Shown: positions 10,901 to 19,397 of the stretch, piece after piece
Layout: every line of letters begins with the position of its first letter
Numbering within the stretch: position 1 is the first letter of the stretch
Assembly (NCBI GenBank): GCA_022781395.1
Contig: JALETS010000191.1
Span: forward strand, 1-43,352
Direction: 5' to 3'
Source of the DNA: Lachnospiraceae bacterium
Lineage (GTDB): Bacteria > Bacillota > Clostridia > Lachnospirales > Lachnospiraceae
DNA length: 43,352 nucleotides
Program-made: the position numbers and the translations under genes
The notes under the pieces: model-generated
Database searches by the model: none
The model's input: the letters and a program-made list of their open reading frames with translations, nothing else
What the model was told of the DNA's origin: nothing

Positions 10901-11145
10901 TTACGGGGTACCATATAACCCTTCATAGTACGGTATCTGGGAATCATATCCTTAATAACACGGGTCAGTACATGCCCGATATGAGGCTTGCCGTTTGCGG
11001 TCGGCGGTCCGTCATAAAAGGTATAGGTAGGGCCTTCCTTTCTGGAATCCATACTCTTCTTGAAAATATCATTGTCTTTCCAGAACTGGCAGACTTCCTT
11101 CTCTCTGTCAACAAAATTTAGACTGGCATCAACTTTCTGGTACAT
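7990..11145 (-). CDS. ileS: Isoleucyl-tRNA synthetase, long eukaryote-like type
   Basis: The enzyme charges tRNA-Ile with isoleucine in the cytosol and edits mis-activated valine. Class I motifs are exact: PPTANGKPHIGHV (HIGH) near residue 50 and QKMSKSKGN (KMSKS) near residue 600. TTTPWTLPSN marks the CP1 editing domain. CDDCGH and CPKCGK form a zinc-finger-like pair in the catalytic core. From the ATG at 11145, preceded by AAAGGAG, the protein has about 1051 residues. It lacks the C-terminal zinc finger of the shorter bacterial form, so it fits the type-2 group that includes mupirocin-tolerant enzymes. The track start at 11211 reaches into the T-box terminator and is rejected. The gene is controlled by the leader immediately upstream. 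Confidence 0.97.
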   Translation of the reverse strand: MYQKVDASLNFVDREKEVCQFWKDNDIFKKSMDSRKEGPTYTFYDGPPTANGKPHIGHVLTRVIKDMIPRYRTMKGYMVPRKAGWDTHGLPVELEVEKLLGLDGKEQIEEYGLDPFITKCKESVWKYKGMWEDFSSTVGFWADMDNPYVTYDDNFIESEWWALKQIWDKGLLYKGFKIVPYCPRCGTPLSSHEVAQGYKAVKERSAVVRFKVVGEDAYFLAWTTTPWTLPSNVALCVNPDETYVKVKAADGYTYYMAQALLDNVLGKLAEEGKPAYEILETYVGTDLEYKEYEPLFACAAESAAKQHKKAHFVTCDSYVTMTDGTGIVHIAPAFGEDDAQVGRKYDLPFVQFVNGKGEMTEETPYAGLFVKKADPEVLKDLDKEGKLFDAPKFEHDYPFCWRCDTPLIYYARESWFIKMTAVRDDLVRNNKTVNWIPESIGEGRFGNWLENIQDWGISRNRYWGTPLNVWQCDDCGHMESIGSREELEKLSGNPAAKTVELHRPYIDEITITCPKCGKTMKRVPEVIDCWFDSGAMPFAQHHYPFENKDLFEQQFPAQFISEAVDQTRGWFYSLMAESTLLFNKAPFENVIVLGHVQDENGQKMSKSKGNAVDPFEALETYGADAIRWYFYINSAPWLPNRFHGKAVQEGQRKFLGTLWNTYAFFVLYANIDNFDATKYTLDYEKLPVMDKWLLSKLNTAIKEVDDNLGNYRIPEAARVLDNFVDEMSNWYVRRSRERFWAKGMEQDKINAYMTLYTALVTISKCAAPMIPFMTEEIYQNLVRSIDRSAPDSIHLCDFPVADEKLIDQKLEEDMEEVLKIVVMGRAARNTANIKNRQPIGTMYVKAPNKLGTFYQEIIEDELNVKKVEFSDDVSAFTSYSFKPQLKTVGPKYGKQLGGIKNYLANVDGSAAMAALKSDGALKFEVDGTEIVLAEEDLLIDMAQKDGFVAEADNYVTVVLDTNLTEELIEEGFVYEVISKIQTMRKEADFEVMDHIKVSLSSNDKVAGIVLKNEAMISGKVLAESITTGETLAVSKEWNVNGEMVTISIEKC

Positions 11146-11174
11146 AGTTTGCTCCTTTCTTAACACATAAATAA

Positions 11175-11209
11175 AATAAAAAGACCCCGTCCCGTAAAAG
11201 GACGAGGTC
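11175..11209 (-). terminator. T-box-controlled terminator of ileS leader
   Basis: GACCTCGTCC-tttta-cGGGACGGGGTC followed by TTTTTATTTTATTT on the minus strand forms a strong intrinsic terminator about 30 bases before the ileS start. It is the off-state hairpin of the T-box leader. Confidence 0.9.
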
Positions 11210-11505
11210 AAAATCTCGTGTTACCACCTGTTACGACGTACAAATCACACACTCAGCATACGCTGCCATTCTACAAAAGCGTATTGCAATCTATGTGATT
11301 GATACGGTTCCCGATAACGGCGGAATACCGTCAGTCCCTACTGATTCTCCCACGCGGATAACCCCGGCAGACAGAACGTTCAGTCTGAAACTCAGAAGTG
11401 ATTTTCCCTAATCTTCTACTTGCACCGGTCTTGCACCATCACCGGCTCGCTGTTGCTTTTAAAGATAAGGTACTGTCTTCTTCAATGTTTTTGCTTTTTT
11501 TACTA
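11175..11505 (-). promoter_or_regulatory. T-box riboswitch leader (tRNA-Ile), specifier ATC
   Basis: The leader lies between a sigma-A promoter and ileS. The Stem I signature GCGAGCCGGTGATGGTGCAAGACCGGTGC is followed by GGGAAAATCACTTCTGAG, where ATC (11402..11400) sits in the expected specifier position before a purine. The T-box sequence AACAGGTGGTAACACG (11232..11217) contains the TGGT bulge that pairs with an ACCA tRNA end. Uncharged tRNA-Ile should stabilise the antiterminator and allow ileS transcription. This leader explains the 340-base gene-free interval between ileS and the degV gene. Confidence 0.92.
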
Positions 11506-11510
11506 TGCCT

Positions 11511-11540
11511 ATTATAGTATCAGGAAAAAGCGGTTGTCAA
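11511..11540 (-). promoter_or_regulatory. Promoter of the ileS T-box transcript
   Basis: A consensus TTGACA (11540..11535) and a consensus TATAAT (11516..11511) are separated by 18 bases on the minus strand. The predicted transcription start falls just upstream of T-box Stem I. Confidence 0.85.
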
Positions 11541-11551
11541 GGCAAAACCCG

Positions 11552-12436
11552 CTATACAAAATACTTTTCGTATTTCCCATCATCTGCATCGAAGAAGCAT
11601 AACCCCACAATGCCACGTCCGGTATGGGCTCCGATGGCACAGCCTACCGTTCCTACCATAACAGACTTCGGGTGAAGCTCCTGATCAATGACAGATAGCA
11701 TATAGTCGCGGCCTTCCTCTTCTTCCCCATGACAGATGGCAATCTGCTGATTCTCCAGATGGTATCCGTTTTCCTTCGCATAATCTGCCAGGAAACGAAG
11801 AGATTTCTTCCTTCCCCTCACAGTCTTGAGCACCGCCAGTGAGCCTTCTTGATCCACTATCAGAATCGGTTTCATATCCAGGGTTTCTGCCAAAGTCCCT
11901 TTGAACTTGGTCAGCCTGCCTCCCTTGATCAGATAGGCCAGCGTATGTACTGTAAAGACATGACGGATATGGGAGATGTAATAACCTGCTGCCTCGATCA
12001 GTTCTTCCTTAGTGGCGCCCTTCTCCAGCATGGTTACCAGCTTGCTTACCACCAGACCAAACCCGATTGACGCCGACCTTGAATCGATGATTGTCAGGTC
12101 AAAGTCAGGATATTCTTCCACCACATTGACCTTGGCAATATTGGCGGCATTATAGGTTCCTGCAATCCCTGTGGAAAAGCAAAGATAAATAACGGTATCC
12201 CCTGCCTCCGCATAAGGCGTAAAGGCTTTGGCAAACATCTCGGGATTGATATGATAGGTCTTCACATCTCTCTTGATATCATCCAGAATCTCATAAAATT
12301 CTTTCGTCTGAATTGTTGCACCGTCAAAGTAATCTACATCATCAATTACCACCGGTGTAGGAATCACATGCAGCTTATGCTGCTCTATGTAATCCTTGGG
12401 CAAATCACTTGCCGAATCAGTAATAATCCGAATCAT
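11552..12436 (-). CDS. DegV family fatty-acid-binding protein
   Basis: The 294-residue product is a complete DegV/FakB-type protein. These bind a fatty acid and in some species present it to the FakA kinase. The N-terminal MIRIITDSASDLPKDY is the family signature; TYHINPEMFAKAF, YLCFSTGIAGTYNAA and IIDSRSASIGFGLVV follow in the usual order, with HTLAYLIKGGRLTKFKG in the middle. There is no signal peptide, so it is cytosolic. No fakA is visible nearby. It begins 75 bases after the acetyltransferase stop and has its own GGAGC ribosome binding site. Family assignment is firm; the ligand is not known. Confidence 0.92.
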   Translation of the reverse strand: MIRIITDSASDLPKDYIEQHKLHVIPTPVVIDDVDYFDGATIQTKEFYEILDDIKRDVKTYHINPEMFAKAFTPYAEAGDTVIYLCFSTGIAGTYNAANIAKVNVVEEYPDFDLTIIDSRSASIGFGLVVSKLVTMLEKGATKEELIEAAGYYISHIRHVFTVHTLAYLIKGGRLTKFKGTLAETLDMKPILIVDQEGSLAVLKTVRGRKKSLRFLADYAKENGYHLENQQIAICHGEEEEGRDYMLSVIDQELHPKSVMVGTVGCAIGAHTGRGIVGLCFFDADDGKYEKYFV

Positions 12437-12511
12437 ACAGTTTCTTGCTCCGTTGTTATTTTATATTTACATGTTTTCATACGTTGAAACTATGATACCA
12501 TATCTTTTCCC

Positions 12512-13759
12512 TTAAAAATAGTCTGAAAAATATGGTTTTTCCGCCGGGATCATTCTCTCCAGCCAGGTAAGCATATAATATTCGGTCTGAATCTTTTCAT
12601 GCTCATACAGATAACTTGGACGTTTATACCCCATCAGCATGGTTGTCAACGTATTGACCGTTAATTCCACTACATTGATGGACTGGTTGTCATCCACCTT
12701 CTCGCAGACAGTCTCCCCATCATGCCATGACACCATATAATCTCCCTCATTCCATGGTGCCATCTCGTCATGTACCTTGAAATGAATCTTAAAATCCTCC
12801 GGCTGGATCAGATACGGATATTCCCGTAAGAAATCTTCCACATTAATGATTCTTGCCATAATATAAGGTGATATATTCTCCGTGATCTCACTGTCCTCCA
12901 GCAGATAGGCCAGTGTCTCGCCCGAATAATTGGCTCCCTTTACCTGATCGACCATGGAGAAGTGGGCACTGATATAATTCCATAGTCCGTGATTCGCCTC
13001 AATATTCAGATATACCATTTCTTTGATATAGAAAATATCATTGGCAATATAATATACGATATAACCAAGAGGCTTATGCTCCTTGCTGTAATAAACCGCT
13101 GCGATCATATCCTCATTGTCCCAGCGCCAGTATTCTTCCCATGACAACGCATCTCTTATTAAAGCCCCATGCCTTTGCAGGGCAAAATAGGAATGCACAT
13201 TGTGATAATCCTCAGAATCCAGACTGACCCTTTCCACCATTCCTTCCACCGGATGCGGTTTCGGAAGCTGGGTATCCTTAATCGTAAAGGTCAGCTTATC
13301 GGACACAATCTCCCAGCCCATCTTACGATAGAAAGGAATGGAATAAGGATACAGAAAAGAAATCGTCATATCCTGCTTATGCATATAATCAAGGACATGT
13401 CTCATTAGGGAATGGATAAGTCCCCGTCCTGTATATTCCGGATAGGTCGCCACACCGGTAATACCACCCATGTCCATGATCTCATCATACACATTCACCC
13501 TCATGGAATAAACCACGATCATGGATGCCAGCCGATCCCGGTAAAACCATCCAAGAACGTAAGCTTCCTCCAGGATCGGCCGTTTGGCATATTTTATCTC
13601 ATCCTGCTTCCATCCTGTCTGGAACAGATCATAAGAAGTTACCTGAAAGGCATACTGCAACAGCGCATTAAACTGCTCCAGATCCCCCTTATCCAGTTCC
13701 CGCATACGGAAGTCTCCGTTTACCTCTATATAATTGTGCTGATCCGACTGACTCTCCAT
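12512..13759 (-). CDS. Eis-like GNAT family N-acetyltransferase
   Basis: The 415-residue protein has the layout of Eis-type acetyltransferases: an N-terminal GNAT domain with the acetyl-CoA-binding segment GVATYPEYTGRGLIHSLMRH and FYRKMGWEIVSDKL, a second degenerate GNAT domain, and an SCP-like C-terminal domain ending in a free aromatic terminus (YFSDYF). Eis relatives acetylate amines, including aminoglycosides in mycobacteria, but the physiological substrate here cannot be read from sequence. It starts 19 bases after the pncB stop codon and is probably co-transcribed with pncB. A GGAAACG sequence serves as a modest ribosome binding site. Confidence 0.85.
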   Translation of the reverse strand: MESQSDQHNYIEVNGDFRMRELDKGDLEQFNALLQYAFQVTSYDLFQTGWKQDEIKYAKRPILEEAYVLGWFYRDRLASMIVVYSMRVNVYDEIMDMGGITGVATYPEYTGRGLIHSLMRHVLDYMHKQDMTISFLYPYSIPFYRKMGWEIVSDKLTFTIKDTQLPKPHPVEGMVERVSLDSEDYHNVHSYFALQRHGALIRDALSWEEYWRWDNEDMIAAVYYSKEHKPLGYIVYYIANDIFYIKEMVYLNIEANHGLWNYISAHFSMVDQVKGANYSGETLAYLLEDSEITENISPYIMARIINVEDFLREYPYLIQPEDFKIHFKVHDEMAPWNEGDYMVSWHDGETVCEKVDDNQSINVVELTVNTLTTMLMGYKRPSYLYEHEKIQTEYYMLTWLERMIPAEKPYFSDYF

Positions 13760-13778
13760 GTTTCGTTTCCTTTTCTTT

Positions 13779-15233
13779 CTAATCCCTGCTCATCTGATCA
13801 AGAAGCTGGATCTTGATGTCATATAATTTACTGGAAAGATCCACATAGACCTTGTGCGGATTTACCAGACGTCTTGTTTCATCCCACAACGTATTCTGCT
13901 CCTGCCGACAATACTCTCTGATATCCATAACCTTAGGAGAAGTATAACAACACTCTCCGTTCTTAAATACCGGCACCATCAGTTCCCTTAACCGGTAACT
14001 GCCGGCAGGAAGTTTGGTCTTTTTCCACGGTTCGGAAGGATCAAACAGCATCATAGGCTCATTCTCATCAAACTTCTCATCTACCAGGCAGATCAGATCT
14101 GCCTTGATTTTGCCGCTCTCTTTATCATAGATACGATAAATCGTCTTATTGCCCGGGTTGGTTATTTTCTCCGTGTTCTCGGAAAGCTTAATCTTCGGGA
14201 TAAACTTTCCGTCCTTGCCCATAATGGCCGCCAGCTTGTATACACCACCGAAGGACGGACAGTCCTTGGAAGTGATCAGATGCGTACCCACACCCCAGGA
14301 GGTAATGGCTGCCCCCTGATCCTTCAGGCTCTGAATCAGGAATTCATCCAGATCATTGGAAGCAGAGATCACAGCATCCGTAAATCCTGCATCGTCCAGC
14401 ATCTTCCTGGCTTTCTTGGACAGATATGCAAGGTCGCCGCTGTCTAACCGGATACCATAGAAAGTAAGCGGGATGCCTGCTTCCCGCATCTCTGTAAAGA
14501 CCCGTATGGCATTGGGCACACCGGATTTCAATGTATCATAAGTATCTACCAGCAAAATACATGCAGAAGGATACATATCTGCGTATGTCTTAAAAGCCGT
14601 ATACTCATCCGGGAAGCTCATGATCCAGCTATGGGCATGGGTTCCCTTAACCGGCACATCAAAAAGCTGACCGCATAACACATTGGAAGTGCCGACGCAG
14701 CCACCGATCACAGCTGCTCTTGCGCCATAAGTACCTGCGTCCGGCCCCTGTGCACGACGAAGACCAAATTCCATGATGCCGTCTCCCTGCGCCGCATAGC
14801 AGACTCTGGCGGCCTTCGTGGCAATCAGGCTCTGGTGATTGATAATATTCAGAATAGCTGTTTCCATGAGCTGCGCCTGCATAATCGGTGCAATGACTTT
14901 AACAATGGGTTCCCTTGGAAATACCACAGTTCCCTCGGGAATCGCATAAATATCTCCGGTAAATCTGAAGTTCCTAAGATAATCGAGAAAATCCTGTTCA
15001 AAAATTCCCAGGCTTGCCAAATAGGCAATATCCTCTTCATTGAAGTGTAGCTCCTTAATATATTGAATGAGCTGGTCTAATCCCGCTGCAATGGCAAATC
15101 CTCCGTCACAGGGATTATTGCGGTAAAATGCATCAAAGATAACCGTCTCATTCTGATCCTTATTCTTAAAATAACCCTGCATCATCGTCAACTCATACAA
15201 GTCTGTGAGCAGTGTTAAGTTCTGTCTGTCCAT
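13779..15233 (-). CDS. pncB: Nicotinate phosphoribosyltransferase
   Basis: The enzyme condenses nicotinate with phosphoribosyl pyrophosphate in the Preiss-Handler NAD salvage pathway. Visible features are the N-terminal LLTDLYELTMMQGYF, FDAFYRNNPCDGGFAIAAG, the LRRAQGPDAGTYGARAAVIGG segment near the active site, KGTHAHSWIMSF, the phosphate-binding GIRLDSGDLAYLS and SNDLDE. I chose the ATG at 15233 (MDRQNLTLL) because it follows AAAGGAAAG and matches the usual N-terminus; the track start at 15281 adds 16 atypical residues. The product has 484 residues. The Eis-like acetyltransferase follows after 19 bases. Confidence 0.95.
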   Translation of the reverse strand: MDRQNLTLLTDLYELTMMQGYFKNKDQNETVIFDAFYRNNPCDGGFAIAAGLDQLIQYIKELHFNEEDIAYLASLGIFEQDFLDYLRNFRFTGDIYAIPEGTVVFPREPIVKVIAPIMQAQLMETAILNIINHQSLIATKAARVCYAAQGDGIMEFGLRRAQGPDAGTYGARAAVIGGCVGTSNVLCGQLFDVPVKGTHAHSWIMSFPDEYTAFKTYADMYPSACILLVDTYDTLKSGVPNAIRVFTEMREAGIPLTFYGIRLDSGDLAYLSKKARKMLDDAGFTDAVISASNDLDEFLIQSLKDQGAAITSWGVGTHLITSKDCPSFGGVYKLAAIMGKDGKFIPKIKLSENTEKITNPGNKTIYRIYDKESGKIKADLICLVDEKFDENEPMMLFDPSEPWKKTKLPAGSYRLRELMVPVFKNGECCYTSPKVMDIREYCRQEQNTLWDETRRLVNPHKVYVDLSSKLYDIKIQLLDQMSRD

Positions 15234-15314
15234 CTCTGCTTTCCTTTCCCAACGCAATTTGCAAATTTGTGTATCTATCATACACCTTTTATAAAAAATA
15301 GAAAAGGCTTTTTA

Positions 15315-15341
15315 CAGAAAAGACAAGACAACTGTCTTGTC
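15315..15341 (-). terminator. Terminator of the peptide-uptake operon
   Basis: GACAAGAC-AGTT-GTCTTGTC is an eight-base-pair perfect hairpin followed by TTTTCTG on the minus strand, about 40 bases after the amidohydrolase stop codon and before pncB. Confidence 0.8.
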
Positions 15342-15381
15342 AGCAGTTCGTCTTGCCTTCCAACTATTTTATCTTTCGGAT

Positions 15382-16536
15382 TCATCTCTCATCATATACT
15401 TCTGACAAAAGCAGTTCTGCCAGATATTGCGCTGTAGGCAGAATCACTGCCGTGTCCACACAGAATGAAGGATGGTGGATAGGATGCCCCACTCCTGTAC
15501 CAATCTTCACATAACAACCCGGTACATCTCTTCCCATAGTGTCCAAGTCTTCATAAAACGCGAAATCGTCGCCGCCCATGGAGCTTTCCTCCGGTACGGT
15601 TTCCATTCCCAGCCGATACGCCACCTCTTCACAGATCCGTGCCATTCTGCCATCATTATAGGTAGCGGGCGGGCCTGCTACCCACTCCACCTCAGCAGCA
15701 GCGCCATAGGCCGCCGCTATCTTTTGCGAAATTTCTTTCACTTTACGCTCATATAAGATACGGTCTTCCCTGTCCATGGTACGGACAGTTCCCTCTAACT
15801 CTGCTTCCGTAGGAATGACATTCCAGGTATTACCGGCTGTGATCCTTGTCACGCTTAAAAGCGAAGGATGAAACGCATTCACATTTCGGCTGACGATAGA
15901 CTGTAAGCCCTGCACAATAGCCGATGCCGTCAGAATCGGGTCAATGCCGTCGTCCGGATGTGCACCGTGACAACCAATTCCTTTGACCTTAATCACAAAG
16001 CGGTCTACTGCTGCCGTCACATACCCTTCCCGGATGCCGATCACATTAACCGCATTGGTCGGGTCTGCATGAAATCCCCATATATATGGCACATCATCCA
16101 TAACATCTGTTTTCAGAATCTTCAGCGCGCCGTGGGACTCCTCCTCTGCAGGCTGGAAAATAAACTTGATCGTGCCGCCAAATTCATCCCTTCGCTCCTG
16201 CAGCAGAATAGCTGCACCGATTCCTGCCGTGATGTGCAGATCATGCCCGCAGGCATGCATGTGTCCCGGTATTTCAGAACGATATTCCAACTGTGTCTGC
16301 TCTGTAATGGGAAGTGCATCGATGTCACAACGCAGCGCAGTAACACGGTCTTCCGGCTTCTGCCCCCTTACCACGGCTACCAGTCCCGTTTCAAGCGGAT
16401 AGGGCAGAATCTCAATTCCTGCTGCCGTCAGTAGTTCCCGAATTTTCGCTGTCGTCTGTACTTCCTCGTAAGGCATCTCCGGATGTCTGTGGAACCATTT
16501 GAAATTCTCAATTAAATACTGTTCAAAATTCTCCAT
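15382..16536 (-). CDS. M20 family metallo-amidohydrolase (N-acyl-amino-acid / peptide hydrolase)
   Basis: The protein is a di-metal M20D-type hydrolase, related to hippurate hydrolase, N-acetyldiaminopimelate deacetylase and aminoacylases. It shows RHPEMPYEE near the start, DIDALPI, the metal ligands HACGHDLH, the catalytic glutamates in QPAEEE, the GCHGAHPDDGIDP dimerisation segment and GGDDFAFYE near the C-terminus. The ATG at 16536 (MENFEQYL) follows AGAGGAA; the track start at 16590 overlaps the permease gene. No signal peptide is present, so it should act on imported substrates. It is the last gene of the oligopeptide ABC operon, 13 bases after the permease, which suggests it trims or deacylates the transported peptide. 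Confidence 0.9.
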   Translation of the reverse strand: MENFEQYLIENFKWFHRHPEMPYEEVQTTAKIRELLTAAGIEILPYPLETGLVAVVRGQKPEDRVTALRCDIDALPITEQTQLEYRSEIPGHMHACGHDLHITAGIGAAILLQERRDEFGGTIKFIFQPAEEESHGALKILKTDVMDDVPYIWGFHADPTNAVNVIGIREGYVTAAVDRFVIKVKGIGCHGAHPDDGIDPILTASAIVQGLQSIVSRNVNAFHPSLLSVTRITAGNTWNVIPTEAELEGTVRTMDREDRILYERKVKEISQKIAAAYGAAAEVEWVAGPPATYNDGRMARICEEVAYRLGMETVPEESSMGGDDFAFYEDLDTMGRDVPGCYVKIGTGVGHPIHHPSFCVDTAVILPTAQYLAELLLSEVYDER

Positions 16537-16549
16537 GTTTATATTCCTC

Positions 16550-17428
16550 TTAACGACCGCTGTTGGGATCAAGCGCATCCCGCAGCGCATCTCCGATAAA
16601 GTTAATTGCCATCACAATCACAACAATCAGCAGTCCCGGCGGAATCCACAGCCACGGCTGGGAAGTCAGTACCGTAAGAGACTGGGCACCGTTTAACATA
16701 TTACCAAGGCTCGCCGTAGGCGGCTGCACACCCTGCCCCAAGAAGCTCAGTGCTGCTTCATCTAAGATAGACAATGCCAGCACGGAGGTAGCATATACAA
16801 GTATCGGTGCCACTGTATTAGGCAGAATCTCAGAAAACAAAATATGTCGAAGCGGCATGCCTGCTACGATATTTCCTTTTACAAAATTAGTCTCTCTCAG
16901 GTTCAAGACGTTACCGCGCACCAGTCTGGCAATACCCGGCCAGTCCACAAAGCCAAGGATCAGGATAATATTCCATAATCCCGGTTTAAAGATTGCTGCC
17001 GCAACCAGTACCAGCAGAATATACGGGAAAGACATGACCATATCCGTAAACCGCATGATGAGCATATCTGCCACACCGCCAAAATATCCTGCAATCAACC
17101 CCAAAACAACACCTATTATGGTAGAAATCAGTGTGGCCATTACACCTACCAGTAAAGAAATTCTGGTGGCATATAAAAGTCTGCTTAAGACGTCCCTGCC
17201 GATTAAGTCAGTTCCCAGCCAGAAATCTTTGGAAGGTGCCGCAGCAAATGGCCCTGCAATCTCCGTGGGATCATAGGGTGCACTCACCGGTGCCAGAAGA
17301 GCCGCCGCCACAATAACCGTCAGAATTACCAGACTGATTGCTGCCAGACGATGTCTGCAAAATCTGCGCCAGACAGTCTGTACATAGCTTTCACTGTGAA
17401 TGTCTTTATTCTTCAATATCATCGGCAT
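16550..17428 (-). CDS. Peptide ABC transporter permease (DppC/OppC type)
   Basis: This 292-residue membrane protein is the second permease of a Dpp/Opp-type importer. It has an N-terminal cytosolic stretch, a first membrane segment (AAISLVILTVIVAAALLAP), the periplasm-facing APYDPTEIAGPF and LGTDLIGRDVLSRLLYATR typical of the OppC group, four to five further membrane segments, and the inner-membrane EAA-like loop NFVKGNIVAGMPLRHILFSEILPN that docks onto the ATPases. It starts six bases after the DppB-type gene. Gene order and sequence agree on the assignment. Confidence 0.95.
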   Translation of the reverse strand: MPMILKNKDIHSESYVQTVWRRFCRHRLAAISLVILTVIVAAALLAPVSAPYDPTEIAGPFAAAPSKDFWLGTDLIGRDVLSRLLYATRISLLVGVMATLISTIIGVVLGLIAGYFGGVADMLIMRFTDMVMSFPYILLVLVAAAIFKPGLWNIILILGFVDWPGIARLVRGNVLNLRETNFVKGNIVAGMPLRHILFSEILPNTVAPILVYATSVLALSILDEAALSFLGQGVQPPTASLGNMLNGAQSLTVLTSQPWLWIPPGLLIVVIVMAINFIGDALRDALDPNSGR

Positions 17429-17434
17429 ACCCTC

Positions 17435-18382
17435 CTAATCCAGCTGAATGGTAGGATCTACCAATGCATATAAAATATCCGTTACCAGATTAGCGATCAG
17501 TACTACTACTGCAGATAACAGGCATACTCCCATAATAACCGGATAATCCCTGCTGCTGATAGCGCTCATGGTCATCAATCCCAGGCCGGGCCAGGAAAAT
17601 ACCTGTTCAATAATAACCGCACCACCGAACAGTACCGGAATCTCCATGCCGATCACAGTAATGATTGGCACCAGAGCATTTCTTAAGGCATGCTTATTTA
17701 TAACCCGGAAATGCCCGATTCCCTTGGCTCTTGCCGTTCTCAGGTAATCCTGCTGCAAGATTTCCAGCACTGCGCTTCGAATATATCGGATGTTACTGCC
17801 CGCCATGGAAAAAGCAAGTACGATCACAGGCATTACCATGTGCTTCGCCACATCCGCCGCGCCGCCTTCCGTGCCCAGAGTCGTCATGCCGCTGGATGGC
17901 AGCCATCCCAGCTTGATCGTAAACAGATAAACCAACAGCATGGAAAGAAAGAAGCCCGGTACACTGCTTCCCAGAAAAGATGCCGTGACCACTGCATAAT
18001 CTCCTTTCGAATACTGGTGAATGGCACTATAAATGCCTGCCGGAACAGCAAACAAAAGACTTACAATCAGGGAGACTCCCATCAGAAGAAGAGTCGGCCC
18101 CAGATGACTTGCAATCATTGAGCTGACAGATTGATAGGATTTCATGGAATATCCCAAATTGCCATGTAACAACTGCCCCAGCCAGACAAAATACTGGATA
18201 TATATCGGCTGATCTAAGCCCAAAGCAATCTTCTTAGCCTCAACCGCTGCCTGGGATACGCGAGGCCCCTGCAGCATTTCCAACGGGCTTCCTGCCAGAC
18301 ACATAATGACATAATCGATTATAGTGATTCCAATCAGAACCGGAATGGCAATCAAGATACGTTTCAATATATATTTACCCAT
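17435..18382 (-). CDS. Peptide ABC transporter permease (DppB/OppB type)
   Basis: This 315-residue membrane protein begins with the classic MGKYILKRILIAIPVLIGITIIDYVIM and carries six predicted membrane segments. DYLRTARAKGIGHFRVINKHALRNALVPIITVIG is the EAA loop that contacts the ATP-binding subunits, and EQVFSWPGLGLM is typical of the OppB group. The start codon overlaps the stop of the upstream ATPase gene by eight bases (ATGGGTAA), which implies translational coupling. Together with the DppC-type partner it forms the channel for peptides delivered by the lipoprotein encoded at the front of the operon. Confidence 0.95.
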   Translation of the reverse strand: MGKYILKRILIAIPVLIGITIIDYVIMCLAGSPLEMLQGPRVSQAAVEAKKIALGLDQPIYIQYFVWLGQLLHGNLGYSMKSYQSVSSMIASHLGPTLLLMGVSLIVSLLFAVPAGIYSAIHQYSKGDYAVVTASFLGSSVPGFFLSMLLVYLFTIKLGWLPSSGMTTLGTEGGAADVAKHMVMPVIVLAFSMAGSNIRYIRSAVLEILQQDYLRTARAKGIGHFRVINKHALRNALVPIITVIGMEIPVLFGGAVIIEQVFSWPGLGLMTMSAISSRDYPVIMGVCLLSAVVVLIANLVTDILYALVDPTIQLD

Positions 18383-19397
18383 GAGTTGCCTCCTTTCCGC
18401 TCTGTAGTATTACAGGACATGCCACCTGACGTAAACCTCTGTCATCCACATTTCGAAGCTCCGGCACTTCCCGCCTACATTCTTCCGTAGCATATGGGCA
18501 TCGATTATGGAATCTACACCCTGACGGCGGATTTGTGCTGCTGCCGATTTCTCCCTGTAAAAGCTTACGTTCCTGATTCTTCTGTGTAATATCAGGAATT
18601 AATACTGCATCCAACAGCGCTTTGGTATACGGATGCAGGGGGTGTCTGAAAACCTCTTGTGCATCGCCAATCTCCACAATCTTACCCAGATACATGACCG
18701 CAATCCGGTCACTGACATAATGGACCGCACCCAGACCATGCCCCACAAACAGCAGCGTCAGCCCAAGCTCCTTTTGTAATTCTTTTAACAAATTTAAAAT
18801 CTGTGCCTGAATGGACACATCCAACGCGCTTACCGGTTCATCGCAGACGATAAATTCCGGATTCAGGGAAAGCGCCTTGGCAATACCGATCCTCTGCCTC
18901 TGTCCTCCGGAAAACTCATGGGGATATCTGCCCAGCACGGTTCTCGGAAGACCAACCATATCTAAAATCTTCAAAATATCCTGTTCCACCGTATCCTTAG
19001 CGGAAATATGATGGTACAGCATAGGCTGTGCCAGGATCTCAAAGATGTGTTTTCTTGGATTTAAAGAAGAATAAGGGTCCTGAAATACCATCTGCAGCTT
19101 CGTTCTGATCTGCTGCATCTGCTTCTTATTCTTCCGAATGACCGATAAATCACAGCCATTATAATATATCTTACCTTCCGTGGGATTCTCCAGGCCTACC
19201 AACTGCCTGCCTATCGTAGATTTTCCACATCCCGATTCTCCCACCAGCCCCAGGGTCTGTCCTTTCAGTATGTCAAAACTGACACCGTCCACGGCTTTCA
19301 CATAACCGGTCGTATGGGTAATGATGCCACCCTTGACCGGATAGTATTTTTTCATGTTTTCCACTGCAATCAGAGGTATTTTATTTTCATCCGACAT
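18375..19397 (-). CDS. Peptide ABC transporter ATP-binding protein (OppF/DppF type)
   Basis: The second ATPase of the importer has Walker A GESGCGKST, Q-loop MVFQDPYSSLNP, ABC signature FSGGQRQRIGIAKAL and Walker B FIVCDEPVSALD. The C-terminal oligopeptide-transporter extension contains CRFHNRCPYATEEC, a cysteine cluster typical of this subfamily. I placed the start at 19397 (MSDENKIPL): it follows GGAGG and overlaps the stop of the upstream ATPase gene by one base (TAATG). The track start at 19430 adds an unlikely cysteine/arginine-rich leader. The product has 340 residues, normal for OppF. Confidence 0.95.
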   Translation of the reverse strand: MSDENKIPLIAVENMKKYYPVKGGIITHTTGYVKAVDGVSFDILKGQTLGLVGESGCGKSTIGRQLVGLENPTEGKIYYNGCDLSVIRKNKKQMQQIRTKLQMVFQDPYSSLNPRKHIFEILAQPMLYHHISAKDTVEQDILKILDMVGLPRTVLGRYPHEFSGGQRQRIGIAKALSLNPEFIVCDEPVSALDVSIQAQILNLLKELQKELGLTLLFVGHGLGAVHYVSDRIAVMYLGKIVEIGDAQEVFRHPLHPYTKALLDAVLIPDITQKNQERKLLQGEIGSSTNPPSGCRFHNRCPYATEECRREVPELRNVDDRGLRQVACPVILQSGKEATHG

